From Toxoplasma gondii ME49 (lineage: Eukaryota > Apicomplexa > Conoidasida > Eucoccidiorida > Sarcocystidae), in the NCBI RefSeq assembly GCF_000006565.2, contig NC_031475.1:2317190-2381189 (forward strand): a stretch of 64,000 nt of DNA, read 5' to 3'. Numbering within the stretch: the stretch's first letter is position 1; each line of letters starts with the position of its first letter. Under the pieces are notes generated by a model. It worked only from the letters and a program-made list of their open reading frames with translations, did no database searches and had not been told where the DNA came from. A program made the position numbers and the translations under genes. Positions 1 to 11,069 of the stretch are shown piece after piece.

Positions 1-103
1 ACAAATTCAGAAGACAAAGGTACACATGGCGAATAAACACCAAGTATTATTGGATGCGAGACACTCAAGAAGCCGGAAACTCATCGCAGGGTTGCCGTCT
101 TAC

Positions 104-2947
104 CTGCGACTCTTCTCTTTTTCTTCGCCCATGGTCCTCTGATTCGAATTCCCCATTCCCCGTCTCGCCGCCTCTCGCCTCCACTCTACTCCGTCTTCGT
201 TCTCCGTCGCTGGGCGTCCGCGTCGCATGTCTGGGTCTTCGCCCGCCAGGTGTACGTACACTTCGACCGTCTGTTTGTTGCTCTGCGTCTTCCTTTCGGC
301 TGTCTTCCCACTTCGGCTCCTCGTCCTCTGACTCACCTTTCTCGGCCGGGACAGACCGCAGAACACGACGGTTCGCATGCGAGGAATTACCGCAAACTTC
401 ATGCGACTCCTCGCGCCTGGATCTCTCCCCCGGCCCTGCCGTCCCTCTCGACCTTTGTCTGTCGCCTCCCTCCCGATCTTCAGCCACGTCGGCCTGAGCA
501 GCCTGGGCGCTCGCTAGCTCCTCTGGAGTCCCGCACGAGTCTCGTTGCTCTGCGCCCGGCGGGCAAGTTTGCTGCATGCGCATCAGCGTTAGAAGCTCGT
601 CGACCTCGGCCTTCAAATCCGCAAAAAACTCGCTGGGTGGAAGCCGCAGCTGAGGCGGGGCACTGGCGCCCAACGCGGAGGCGAGAGGCGAGGCGGCGGA
701 ACCAGAGGCGGGCAGAGGAATCAAAACGGGGACGCTGCTGCTGCTCAGAGTCGCGCGGTACTGGAGAGATTTCTCGCTTTGCTGCGGAAAAGGGGAAGAA
801 GCAAAGATAAAGCGAAAGGGCGCTCCAACAGCAGGAGAAGGAAAATGGAAAAGCGAAACATGATTTCCAGAAGAACAACCAACGCGTCGCGCGGAAGCGG
901 TGCAGAAGAGCCTCACGAGCCCCGCGAGGACGCGAAGGAAGAACAAGCATATCGGGAAGAAACAAATAAACAAAGGCCGAAACAGAGAAAAGCAAGCTCA
1001 ACTTCAACTACAGAAAACCATGTTAACTCCCAAATCTGTCGTCTCAGATACTCGATATACCTCTCTACATATATGTATATATATATATATATGTATATAC
1101 TTGTGGCGACGACTGTCTGAAATCTTTTCACATACACATCAATATATAGAGATACGTAGATATAGATACGTAGATACAAATAGACAGGGAGATAGACAGA
1201 TGTTGTTTCGCTGCTCTATCAGTCCTCTTATCATTTTGTGTGCGATTCATTGACCCTTCACAGTCGTAGCTTGTGAGATCATTCTTTCAGCGTGTCTCCT
1301 CCGTCTTACTCGAATTTGCGCGAGCGCCTCCTCCTTGCGTCTGCGTTCTCGGTTGGCCTCGCGCTGAGCAGCTTCGCGGCGTCTGCGTTCTCTCTCTAAA
1401 TCTGTGAGGGCCTTCTGAAGTTCCTCGCCCTGTTGCATGCAGAGAGAATTGAGAGAGTCCAGCTGGCCGGCCACGCGCTCCAGCTGTCTCTCTCGGAGAG
1501 CCAAGACAGCCGCGGAAGCGGCAGGCGAGAGTGTCGAAGGCGCCGACTGCGCCCGACTGTGGGGTGAGGCCAGAGGAGAAAGAAGGCCCTCTGGCGCGCG
1601 GCTTCTGTCGCGCGTCTCCTCGCCGCTCGGCGACGACGGGGGAGGAACCGAACCTATCGAGGAAGGCGAGGGAGAAGAAGGCGAAGACGATCCTTCCTTG
1701 CTCGAGATCACAGGAAAGGGAGAGGAAGCGAAGCCGGGAAGCAGTGCGAGAGACGACAGTGCTGAAGCGAAGGAAGGCGCCCCCACAAGCGTCGAGCCCA
1801 CGGGCTTGTCGTCACGTGAAGGTCTCTCCTGAAGCCTCTGGTTCCCTTCGCTTTCGCTAGCGTCTTTCGAAGGCTCTTCCTTGTCGTCTGCTGGCTCCTT
1901 CCCTTCATTCGCCTTCCTGTTCTCTTCTCGCTGGGCGCCTCGCTCCACTCCGCGAGTCTCGCCGTCTGCACCTGCTTCGCTTTCTTCGCTCTCTTCGGTC
2001 TCGACGCTCTCTCCGGTTTCTTCGTTCTCTCCGGTTTCTTCGTTTGCTTCGCTTTCTTCGACCCGTTCCTTCTCTTTTACTGCTTTGTTCCCTTTTTTCT
2101 CGACTTCGTCGGCGTCTTCGATGTTCCTCGATGCCTCCCTCTGTCTCTCTTGCGCCTGGTGGAGAAGGCGCTGGATCTGCTCGCGCTGCTCGGCTTCTGC
2201 GCGTGCGAGGGCTTGGATTTGTCTCTCGCGCAGAGTTAGTTGTTCCTGGAGGTGCTGCAGATTCAACTCGAGGATCTGGACAAGTTCGTCTCTCCTCTGG
2301 ATGTCGCCCCGAAGCTTCTCCGTCACGCGACCCAGCTGCTCCTGCAGAAACAAAGTCCTGTCCGACGCAAAGACGGCTCTCAACTCCGACGTCTGTCTCG
2401 CCTCGACCTCCGCCGCCAAGCGCTCCTCCAAAGCCCGCGTTCGCATCAGATAAAACTGGAGAGAAAAGGCGCAGAACAAACGCCAGAAAAAACACAGAGC
2501 CGGTGAACAAACGAGCGGCTGCGGAGTCAGGGGGAATCAGTCGTAAGTGCAAGACGAAGCATGGAGAAAACGAAGAAAGAACAAGAGGCTGCTGGCAGGG
2601 ACGCACGCAGCGGGTGAGACTGGCGGAAACCCTCGCGGGTGTCATGACATTCGGGGAGGAGGCAGCACGGAGACCACAAAGGCAACGAACAGGAGGCAGT
2701 CCTCACTAAGAACTGGCGACACCGAGGAGAGCCGACGGCGGGAGCGGAAAGGAAAAACGAAAAGACGATGTTTCTTTCTCGAGAGCCAGCGTGTTTCTCG
2801 ACAGTTGGACTAAACTCAAGCGAACATCCGTATCCCGATAAATAAAAATACAGAAGAACCTCCTTTCTCTGTCCACGGAGGTCTCTTCATTCACCACCTC
2901 TGCATAGAAGCATTCAGTCAAATGTCGCTTGATGTAGACACGTCCAG

Positions 2948-2979
<32 letters not shown>

Positions 2980-3900
2980 AGTGTATTCAAATATGTATCA
3001 GGAGAGGAGAAAGGACATGGGCTCCATCGAGATGCTCATATACCTGGAATGGAAGCTGACTATCTTTTTGTCTCTTCACTTCAAAGCCCGTTCTTCTTCT
3101 CAACGCAAGAACAGAAATCACTGGCTATCGAAGCCGAGCCACAGGAAGACAGGAAACAACCGCGAAGCGGCGAGAACCGACAGCGCAGAAAACTCACATC
3201 GGGCACACCTAGCCAAATACACAGATATTAAATATTTCTGTGCCTGAATATGTATGTATATATATATATATATGTATATGTATGCATATGTATATCTGTA
3301 CACCTATGCCTAGGTGTGGAGTATATGTAAATGCGTCGCGCTGGCTACCTGTTTGAGGGATTCGAGGGTTTGCTGAAATCCATAGAACTCCTCAATGAGT
3401 TGAAGAAGGCGGTAGCGGGATGCCGCATTTTCAAAGAGTTGCTGCGGCGAACTGCTGAGAGAGAAGGAGGAAGGAACTGAGTGAGAGGATCCCGAGGGAG
3501 ACGACGAGGAGAGAAGAGGAGATGAGAAGTCCTCGCTCGCACGTCGGCTTCGCGCCCGCGGACCCTGTCCAGCGCTCCGTCGACCGCGACCGGTAGGCGC
3601 ATTGTGCGGCGAGACAGAAAGAACTGAAACTGAGGGAGAAGAGGCGCAGGGCGAGGCCTCCAGAAGAAACGCGAGGCCGCCGTCGCCTCCTTCCTTCTCG
3701 TTCGGGTGTACATCCAGCTCGGCAGCCTCTGCAGGAGCTGGACAGCCCTCGCGTGAAGCAGGTCTCGAAGGAGAGGAGCAAGAAGAAATCGAGGAAGCAC
3801 GCGAGGACGAGCGAGAAGAGAAGCTTGGAGAGAGACTGCACGAGTGGGTACGGGCGTCGGCCGCCTCCAGAGCAGGAGACGAGAAGACGTCTTCGTCCAT
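104..3900 (-). CDS. Ser/Glu-rich coiled-coil protein, 3' end outside window
   Basis: I do not recognise a family. Proposed exons are 3900-3349, 2455-1262 and 781-104, and all junctions are phase 0 with GT..AG introns. The start codon at 3900 opens a peptide beginning MDEDVF. Exon 1 is Ser-rich and ends in a helical stretch (YRLLQLIEEFYGFQQTLESL). Exon 2 starts with a long predicted coiled coil rich in Arg, Gln, Glu and Leu. A Glu/Thr/Gly low-complexity block (ETGENEE-type repeats, about 1980-2060) and a Ser/Pro-rich block follow, and then a second Arg/Glu coiled coil. Exon 3 is hydrophilic, with many Arg and Glu, and ends at a good donor (104), so the gene should continue to the left. The exon 2 to 3 junction is the weakest point: without it the gene would stop at 1247. 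The overall look is of a cytoskeletal or scaffold protein, but that is only composition-based inference. Confidence 0.55.
1067..1099. repeat. TA-rich microsatellite
   Basis: An alternating TA/TATG tract lies in the proposed second intron of the coiled-coil gene. Confidence 0.8.
2948..2975. repeat. (TA)n microsatellite
   Basis: A nearly pure TA dinucleotide run lies in the proposed first intron of the coiled-coil gene. A second imperfect TATG tract follows at about 3247-3299. Confidence 0.85.
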
Positions 3901-5371
3901 TCTGTCTGGCGAAGCCGGTCGCTGAGACGAGGAGGCTACACAGCAAGTGTTCGAGCGCTGCAGAGCCGGTGAAAAGCCTGGGCAACGCAGTGCGCGAGCA
4001 TGAGAGGCAACCGAGAGATGGAGAAGCAAAAGATTCTCAAGACGAACTCGAGAGAACAGAGGAGAGGGAGAAGAGAGACGCGGCGGAATGAAGCGAAGGG
4101 ACAAGGAAGGAACAGAGGAGAAGAAGAGGCCTTAGGAGGGCCGGACGTGTAGATACTGCTGTTCACATTAGGAAAGGGAACAGCGGACCTTGGACGGTTC
4201 GATTCGTCTGGGGAGGATTTGTTTGAAAAAGAAGCGGGACTTTCCACTCGCCGGAAGGTTCCTGTTTTTAACAGAAACCACGGAATGCAGACCCGGGGAG
4301 AGGGCCTGGACGGACTTCGGTTTCGACGAGTTCCCGACGCGCTCGTTAACTCGCGAGCCGAGCGCGCTGGTGGCACCGGAGAAGCAGAAGAACTTTTCTC
4401 CAGAAACAACGAAAGCTTCGACTCCATGAAAAAGCGCAGTGAAAATCAATGCGCTTCTCTGGGCACGCTTAAAGCTGGGAAGTCAACGCAGTTCCCATGG
4501 AGAAAAAGACTCCCGGAGGCCGAGCAAACAGCCACTCCCGAGGGGGGTTCGTTCTGGGGAAACGACTTTCGAGCGCTCTTCAGAAGGAAGAGCTACTAAG
4601 AGAATGTTTTGATCGGTAAGAACAGAGGCAAATCAGTGGAAAGAACGTCGCGTTCTGGCAAAAAACAGTGGAGCCACAGAGCGGACGGGCATGAGACAGG
4701 CCAAAGAATACCAGATCCTGAGAGAGCCCACACAGCTACCTCACGCACACTGGAAGTTGGCGGTGTATGTTCGTCGGCTGCGAACGACTGCATTTCTGAG
4801 AAACAACGAACTTCCGCTTCGCTCTTGCGTCTCTGGAACTCGATCTCTTGAACGCGGAAGGCCGAGAACAAAAGCTTGTGGCATTGCGCGTTCCTCAGTG
4901 TGCATGCAGCGGCTCCCTCTACCGGCTGAAGATGCTCGCTTTTCGGTCCTCTCACAGATTTTACCGCCCGTTTCACACTCCGCCGTTAATGAAGGGTCGC
5001 CAAATTAGAGATGCTATTGAGGAAGATATCTCGCTTTGTCTTCAGGGCTGTCCTGCTTCAGTGGAAAGTCGAATCGGGGGGGAAAAGAGCTTCTCTTGAT
5101 TCAGCAGTCGGAAGATCGGCCAGCGGCAGACCGGTGTGCGAGAGGCTCTCGACACGCTAGACAAAAGCTTCTCCGGAAACAGAGTCGGGTAGGAGTCGGA
5201 GACATAGTGGAGCGGACTCGCAGAACTGGAGAACCAACGTTGGTAAAGAGACTTGAGGCCTGAAGGAGGAAATGTGTAGGCAGAAACAAGAACGGAACGT
5301 CAGGGGGCCGGGGGGGGGCCAAGCCCATGACGTTACTATGCAGCGTAATGGGCTTTTAAAAACCTGCCGTT

Positions 5372-5550
5372 CCGTTTAAAAGAAAACATACTTTTGTGCT
5401 TCGTTCACTCTTCTTGCGGCACGTTGACAACAGTAAGCCACGCTGGATCTCTTACAAGCTGAAAAAGGAATCGAAACAAAGTGGGAACATTCAGTGTCAG
5501 TGCCTTGGAAAAACTCATCCTCAACGACTTCATTCACTGTACACACTGGC
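5372..5550 (+). repeat. Left arm of diverged inverted repeat
   Basis: This arm aligns by eye with the reverse complement of 6263-6424. Shared landmarks in order are a GTTTAAA start, a TGGATCT segment, a run of A followed by TCGAAACA, a TTCAGTGTC segment and the 14-mer ACTTCATTCACTGT. The translated arms also resemble each other, but neither belongs to a convincing gene. Confidence 0.7.
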
Positions 5551-6262
5551 GTTCCCAGCCGTAAATTCGGATTTGCAAGTTGGGGTAACGTCAGATTCTA
5601 TGAGTACAACAGAGGCTCAAAGGAGCCTCTCTGAACGGCTCGGAATCAAGAACACGGATGCAAGAAAAGGGTCGTGCGCGAAAGTGTCTTGTCTTTGTCG
5701 TCGTTTTGCAGTAAATCCAGTGGCAGAATAGATGAGGGTTGGACTGGAGTAAACCTTGATCATGACTCAGGACAGGAAGGTAGGGGGTTGTCAGCAGGCA
5801 GTGGTCTGAATCCAATCCACCGACACTGTCTCTGGATTCTACATGCATTCAGGGATGTGGACGTAAATGTTGGTTCAAGTAGCACTGAATTGCAAGCTGA
5901 GTCTTCGCGTGGCTTGTCCACCATGCGAGAACTGTGCTGGCGCTCGTGTTGTCAGCTACAAAAGTGAAATGCACATTCTTTGCAGTAGTGCCGAGGTTTC
6001 ATGCTAGTAGAGCAACAATTCATCCGCTGGGTACGAGGGTGCAAAGTTCAGCTGTAAGGCACAGAAAGAGTCAAGGTGTCTGCAAGAGGGTTACGGAGTC
6101 GCGAATTTCTTATACCAGCGCTGTGTTCCACAGTTCAAACTTGAACTTTGGCAACGACTTCACCGGAACCAAGTTCTCCCGTGCCTTTCTTGATCTGAGT
6201 CGATGACTCACCGGCCGAAACTTTGGTGTCAGTTGGTCGGATGGTCGTTCTTTTCTTGGTAA

Positions 6263-6424
6263 GCCAGTGCACAGTGAATGAAGTTGTTGGGGAAGAGTTT
6301 CTTCGAGGCACAGACACTGAATTCCCCCACTGTGTTTCGATTTTTTTTTCAGTGTGTGAAAGATCCAGAGTGGCCTACGGTTGCTAAAGGGTGAGCGAAA
6401 CACAGATGCGTGTCCTTTAAACGT
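6263..6424 (-). repeat. Right arm of diverged inverted repeat
   Basis: This is the partner of the arm at 5372-5550, in opposite orientation. Similarity fades on the inner side of both arms, so the roughly 700 bp spacer is not itself palindromic. Confidence 0.7.
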
Positions 6425-7205
6425 CCGTGTGGAGATAACCCCCTCTGTCTGCAACAAGACCAAAGTCCGTTTCTGCCAGGGGCCGTTTTGAACGCTGTGA
6501 CATGCCCGTCAATGCACAGAAGAGCAGAGGCATTTTCGCCCACCGTTTCTGCCTCCGCAAAAAGGCGTACAAACAGAGCGACACAGGCGCTACTACCGGC
6601 CGATCCGTCGAGAAATACTCGCAGACAACCTTACGTTCAAAAACGAAAGCGAAACCTGACGTGTTCTTTTGCTACGTTTTGCTACCACCACACTCGCAGA
6701 AAAGTCAACAACGCACAGCGTGGCCCGGCGTTCGCACAAAACACATCTTTCCGAAACGCTTAACGAACAGTTGCTCGATACCCACGTCGAGATCAACAGT
6801 CCGTATACTCCCCCCCCCCCCTACGACCCCCGTTCGGTCCAACATCTGCCTGTTCCGGGTCTTGCTGCAAGAGTGGCGATCTCAAACATACAAGGCAGAA
6901 CCCAGCAAGGTACGTGTTGAACGGCTCTTTAACAAACTCCAGATTAACACTTCTTTCGCTCTATTCCACGTGCAACGTTCTCTTTCTTTACAGTCGCGTT
7001 GATTTTGGGCTGGTATCACATTCACCACGAGTTCCCCCCACCGAGCGCGAAGTGCTGTCTGTACAGCCGAACCCGGTGGCTGCCACCTGACTCCCGCACG
7101 GACGCAAACAGTTCTCAGACCCCCTCCGCACTTTAACCCTTCTGAAAGTGTGGGAAGTCGCCTCAACGGTTTTCCTCGGCCATTTTCCGCCTTCTTCTCC
7201 GTAGG

Positions 7206-10200
7206 TCAGCCGCGCTCGGAGTCCATTCCAGCTTCTAGCGCCTTCTCTTGGTTTCTCCGGTTCAGGCATTCTGTCAGTTCCTTCATCAGGTTTTTGACGC
7301 GGACGTCGCCGCCGACATGCATATCGAGAGGGACCTGGTCGCGGAGAAGCGACACTTCCCACAAACCCGCGTCGCTGCCTGGGCGCTGCCAGAACGCTTC
7401 TCCCGCTTGCATTCCCCAAAAGACGCCTGCACCGACGGGTCGGTCGTCGCTGACGATGACTTCGTACTCGCCTTCTCCGGCTGTCCTTACACTCGCGCTT
7501 TCTGCGAGACACGTCGTCGAACAGGTCCACTTCAACCCCGCACGCCGCAGTCTGTCGCTGAAGGTGTTCGCTTCGTCCGGATCTCCCGAGGCGTACAGAC
7601 CCGGGACTAGAGGCCGGATCAGGAGAAAGCACTCGCACCAGCCGGCGCGCGGATTTCGCTGCAGCTCCAGTTTCAGTCGTTCGAAATGCAGAGAGCGCTG
7701 GATCGCGGCGTCCAGGCTGGATTCCGCGGCTGTCGCTCCAATCGTTTTCCTACCGTTCTTCTTCCCGGAGAGAAACCGACTGGTGCTTCGCCGAACTCGT
7801 CCAAAGCCGACGCCCGACCCCGTCGACGCCCCGCGCGTCGCCTTCGGTTTCTGCCCCGGCGAGGTGCTGCTCTTGATCGGCGACACAGAGTTTATATTGG
7901 CCAGCTCGGCCGCCACGTTCGCGCTCACCAGCAGCCGAATCCACATGCCCTCCGGATTGCGTTCGACCTCCAGTACGCTTCCGCGATCGTGTTCAAGTTG
8001 AGACAAGCCCGTGAATATTCTTGCTCGTTCTTCGCTTCTCTGCGGCGTCAAGGCAGCCCCAGCGTTCCCGTCTGTCTCGCCAACGTCCCCGTTCTTGCCT
8101 CCGGACTGTTGCCTCTCATCGCGGCTGCCGTCTTCTTCGGGAAGCCCTGGAAACGCGACCGACTTCTGCCGCCGCATCCCCTTCTCTTTCGACGTGAGCG
8201 TGCTCGGTGCCTGCTGTGTGCCTGGACTTCCGTTTTGCATACCCGCGATGGCCGCCTCGCGGTTCCCCGAGCCAGTCGTCCGCGTGGGCCGGTGGAACTT
8301 CCCGTCGTTCCCGGCCCTCCCATTCACGATCGTGTCCAGCTCCTCCATGCATGCAAAGAGCTTCCTTCGCCTGTCCTTCGCAGCCAGCATGAGCCCCAGT
8401 TGCAGCACCAGCTGTCTGCCCAGCTCGCGTTTCTGCGACCCCGTCGCTTCGTCGACCCTGCCCGGCATCGCGTACTCTGATGGCAAGTAGTGAATCAAAC
8501 CCCCCGCAAGAAACGCCTGCTCCACCATTTTGCTCGCGAGGGAATCCGCGGATTCTCGCCTCTGTTGCTCCCGATATTCTGCCTCGCGCGTCGCGGACTT
8601 CGCCGGAGCGTTCGACTCCCTGGCCTTGATCGAGTTCAGAAGGGTCGGACGCAAGCCATCGTTCTCAGGCTTCTTCTCCTCACGGTCCTTCCCGGGGTCA
8701 GTGTCGACCTCTACCAGCGAGGCTCTCTCCACCAGCATGGCCTGTTGCCGCGAAGCGCATGCATGCACCATGTTGTCGTCGAAGGACCGTCTCCAGTGTC
8801 TCCGCTGCGCCCGTCGCGCCGCCACCGTTGCCGCGAGGGCTCCCTTCGACGGCTGGCGCCTCAAGTTCGGAAGCGTCGTGGCTCTTGAGAGTCTCGCTGC
8901 CCCGACCGCCGCCACCGCAGGTCTTTCCGTGGCCCTCCGCATCGCGGAGAAGAAGGATGTGCCGATCCACCGCTTCTTCGTTTGTGGGCACTTCTCGACC
9001 TTGGAGCTCAGGTCTCCCGAATCACCCACGTCCGGTACACAACTCGCAACCTTCGTGTCTGCTTGAGGCGGCGTCGGCGCCTTCCTGCCTCGCAGAATCG
9101 CCTGGGTCGACGCAGGAGGCACCGCAGTTGTTCCGGGTGTATATGTAGGTTCCTCCGTTTTCGCGAGAGTCAGGCGCCGCATCACGGCCTTGAAAGCTTG
9201 AGCAGCAGAGAGCTCACGCTTCCCGGGCCATTTTGAAGTAAACCGGGAGGTTTTGGGAGGCGTGTCCACGTTCTTCTTCTCGCATGCGCGCTTCAAGCAC
9301 TCACCCGCGTGATGCAGCACATGCCTTTTGAACAGGCCGAAGATCGTTCGCTGCAAAATCCACTCGCCCAGCAGTCCCGCCAGCCGACGGTCCAACGTGT
9401 GCAGCAGAGAGGAATGCGCGGCGTGGTGCAGCGAGGCCGAGTCAAACGTGTAACAGTTTTTGATGCGAAACATCAGCAGTTGACGCATAGACAAGAGCTG
9501 CATGTCCGTCTCGACGGTCGACACATCAATCGGTAACAGTTGACGAAGAGACATTTCACCTGGACGGAAAGAAGACAAAAAGTAGGAACCCAAATGCAGC
9601 GAGAAGACAGACACGTCGAGACCCGTATCACGACACAGACGCCTCGAATTCACGATCAGTAAGAGGTGGAAGACCCTAAATCCCAAGCAAAAACCTCAGG
9701 AAGGCCTAAACCCTAAGCTGACACCTTGACACCGTAAAGCCTGAGCAGACACCTCGAAACTGTAAACCGTTGAAGCTAGAAAACCCTAAACCCTAAATGG
9801 CAACGTGGAAGGTGAGTTTAGGGTTTTGTGGAGTGACGGGTCGAGTTTACACATAATCTGAGATCGCATGCAATCGATGTCACGCGGGAGCGAAGACAGA
9901 CGCTGCCTTACACTTAAGATCGCAAACGCGGGAAGATACTCCAGCTTCAACCCAGGACACTCGGCCCCTTAACCGGAACTGTTTTGGAGTACGAGGCTTC
10001 TGTACCCTCCCAGTGAAGCCATTGAAGAAATCTCCAGCACCATGTCATGCCCTCTTTTTACAGGCATTTCCTGCGAGAATAGAATTGACACCTTACCCAC
10101 TATCAATTTGCGCACTGTCTGTCGGTTCTTGACGCGCTCAGGGAGCTCCTCGAGTTCCTCGACTTCTCTTTTCGCATCAAGAGAGGCGCCGCACTCGCTC

Positions 10201-11069
10201 CACTGTTCCGCAGTCATGGCGGCGCGCATGCAGAGAGCGAGGCTGCCGATCCCGTCGATGAGAAGGACAGCCATCAGGCCTTTTTTCATGATGACGGTCT
10301 CATTGATCCCAACAAGTCTGCACAACGGCACTGGCCGGGCGAAGTGAGCCGTGGGCCGCGTGATGAGCTTCGGGAATCCGGTTCGCTCGCCATCCTTTTT
10401 GACAAAAAGGGTCACTGTCTCAGGAACCAGGCGCCCCTCAGCGTCCAGTCTGTGCCCTGCAGGCAGGGGCAGGTGTGGCGGAAACGCGCCAGAGATTTGT
10501 GCGGCAGCCAAAGGCGTCTCCACCGTTTTGCATTGGACCGGGGGCGGCGTCCATTTCTTCCTCGGACGCAAAGCCGCTGGAAGTGGCTCCGCCACTAACA
10601 CCGTTGATGCGCTGCCGGTCGCTACAGTCACGCTGTTACTCTTGATGCAGCGCGTCGCCAGAGTCGAGGCGACAGAAGGGAACCCATTTCCACCAGAGGT
10701 TGCCGGCAAGGAGCTGAATCGCGCACGCAAATGCGCAATCCCTGACTGCGCGGAGGAAGGCGTCAAGCCGCCAGCACCGACGGAGTCATGAATGGTGGAG
10801 GCGCCACAGGACGCCACGCCTGACTCCGCGTGGTTGTCGGAAGTCGGCTCGGAGTACTTCCGCAGAGAACCTGCGGCCGAAGAAGGGCTAGACGCGGTCC
10901 CCTTGCCGTCAGCCTCTCGGGAAAGAGAGCCAGGAGAGGAGTCGATCGACGTGGATCTTGCGGGCGTTTGTGCCTCGCCCGGGCTACCTGTCACGATTTC
11001 CCCAGGAGAAACACTTTTCGTCGACGCCCCTGAAAGCGCAGACGCCCGGATGGAAGAAAATGCAAGCAT
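7206..11069 (-). CDS. Large hypothetical protein, two-exon model
   Basis: I do not recognise a family. Exon 2 (9559-7206) is a single uninterrupted frame of about 784 codons and is clearly coding. Exon 1 (11069-9974) is a 365-codon frame. A donor in the final Gly codon (G|GTTAAG at 9974) and an acceptor at 9559 (TTTCCGTCCAG) join them in phase, giving about 1149 residues. The N-terminal 200 residues are Ser/Thr/Gly/Ala-rich and look disordered. A more ordered part follows, with a hydrophobic segment (KKGLMAVLLIDGIGSLALCM) across about 10220-10290. Exon 2 begins MSLRQLLPIDVSTVETD, is basic in its middle, and carries two related motifs of the form RNP-x3-W near its C-terminus (about 7930-7980 and 7630-7680). 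Alternative: two adjacent genes, 11069-9969 and 9554-7206, the second starting at the ATG at 9554. Confidence 0.6.
9661..9840. repeat. Interstitial telomere-like tract
   Basis: Exact and degenerate CCCTAAA heptamers recur through 9665-9800, including an in-tandem AACCCTAAACCCTAAA at about 9781. The opposite orientation, TTTAGGG, appears at about 9818-9835. TTTAGGG is the telomere unit of Toxoplasma-type coccidia. The tract lies in the proposed intron of the 11069-7206 gene, or between two genes if that model is wrong. Confidence 0.8.

Larger units (their letters stand above)
3901..7205. other. Gene-poor stretch upstream of coiled-coil gene
   Basis: No open frame here shows a recognisable domain or a consistent exon chain. 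The first few hundred bases would hold the promoter and 5' leader of the minus-strand coiled-coil gene. Around 5303-5317 there is a G-rich run and around 6811-6822 a C run. The main structure is the inverted repeat at 5372-5550 and 6263-6424, described separately. Confidence 0.5.

Noticed and set aside
8757..8768. GCATGC elements, here and at many other places
   Set aside because: The hexamer is common throughout coding and non-coding sequence of the window, so no single copy can be called a regulatory site from sequence alone.
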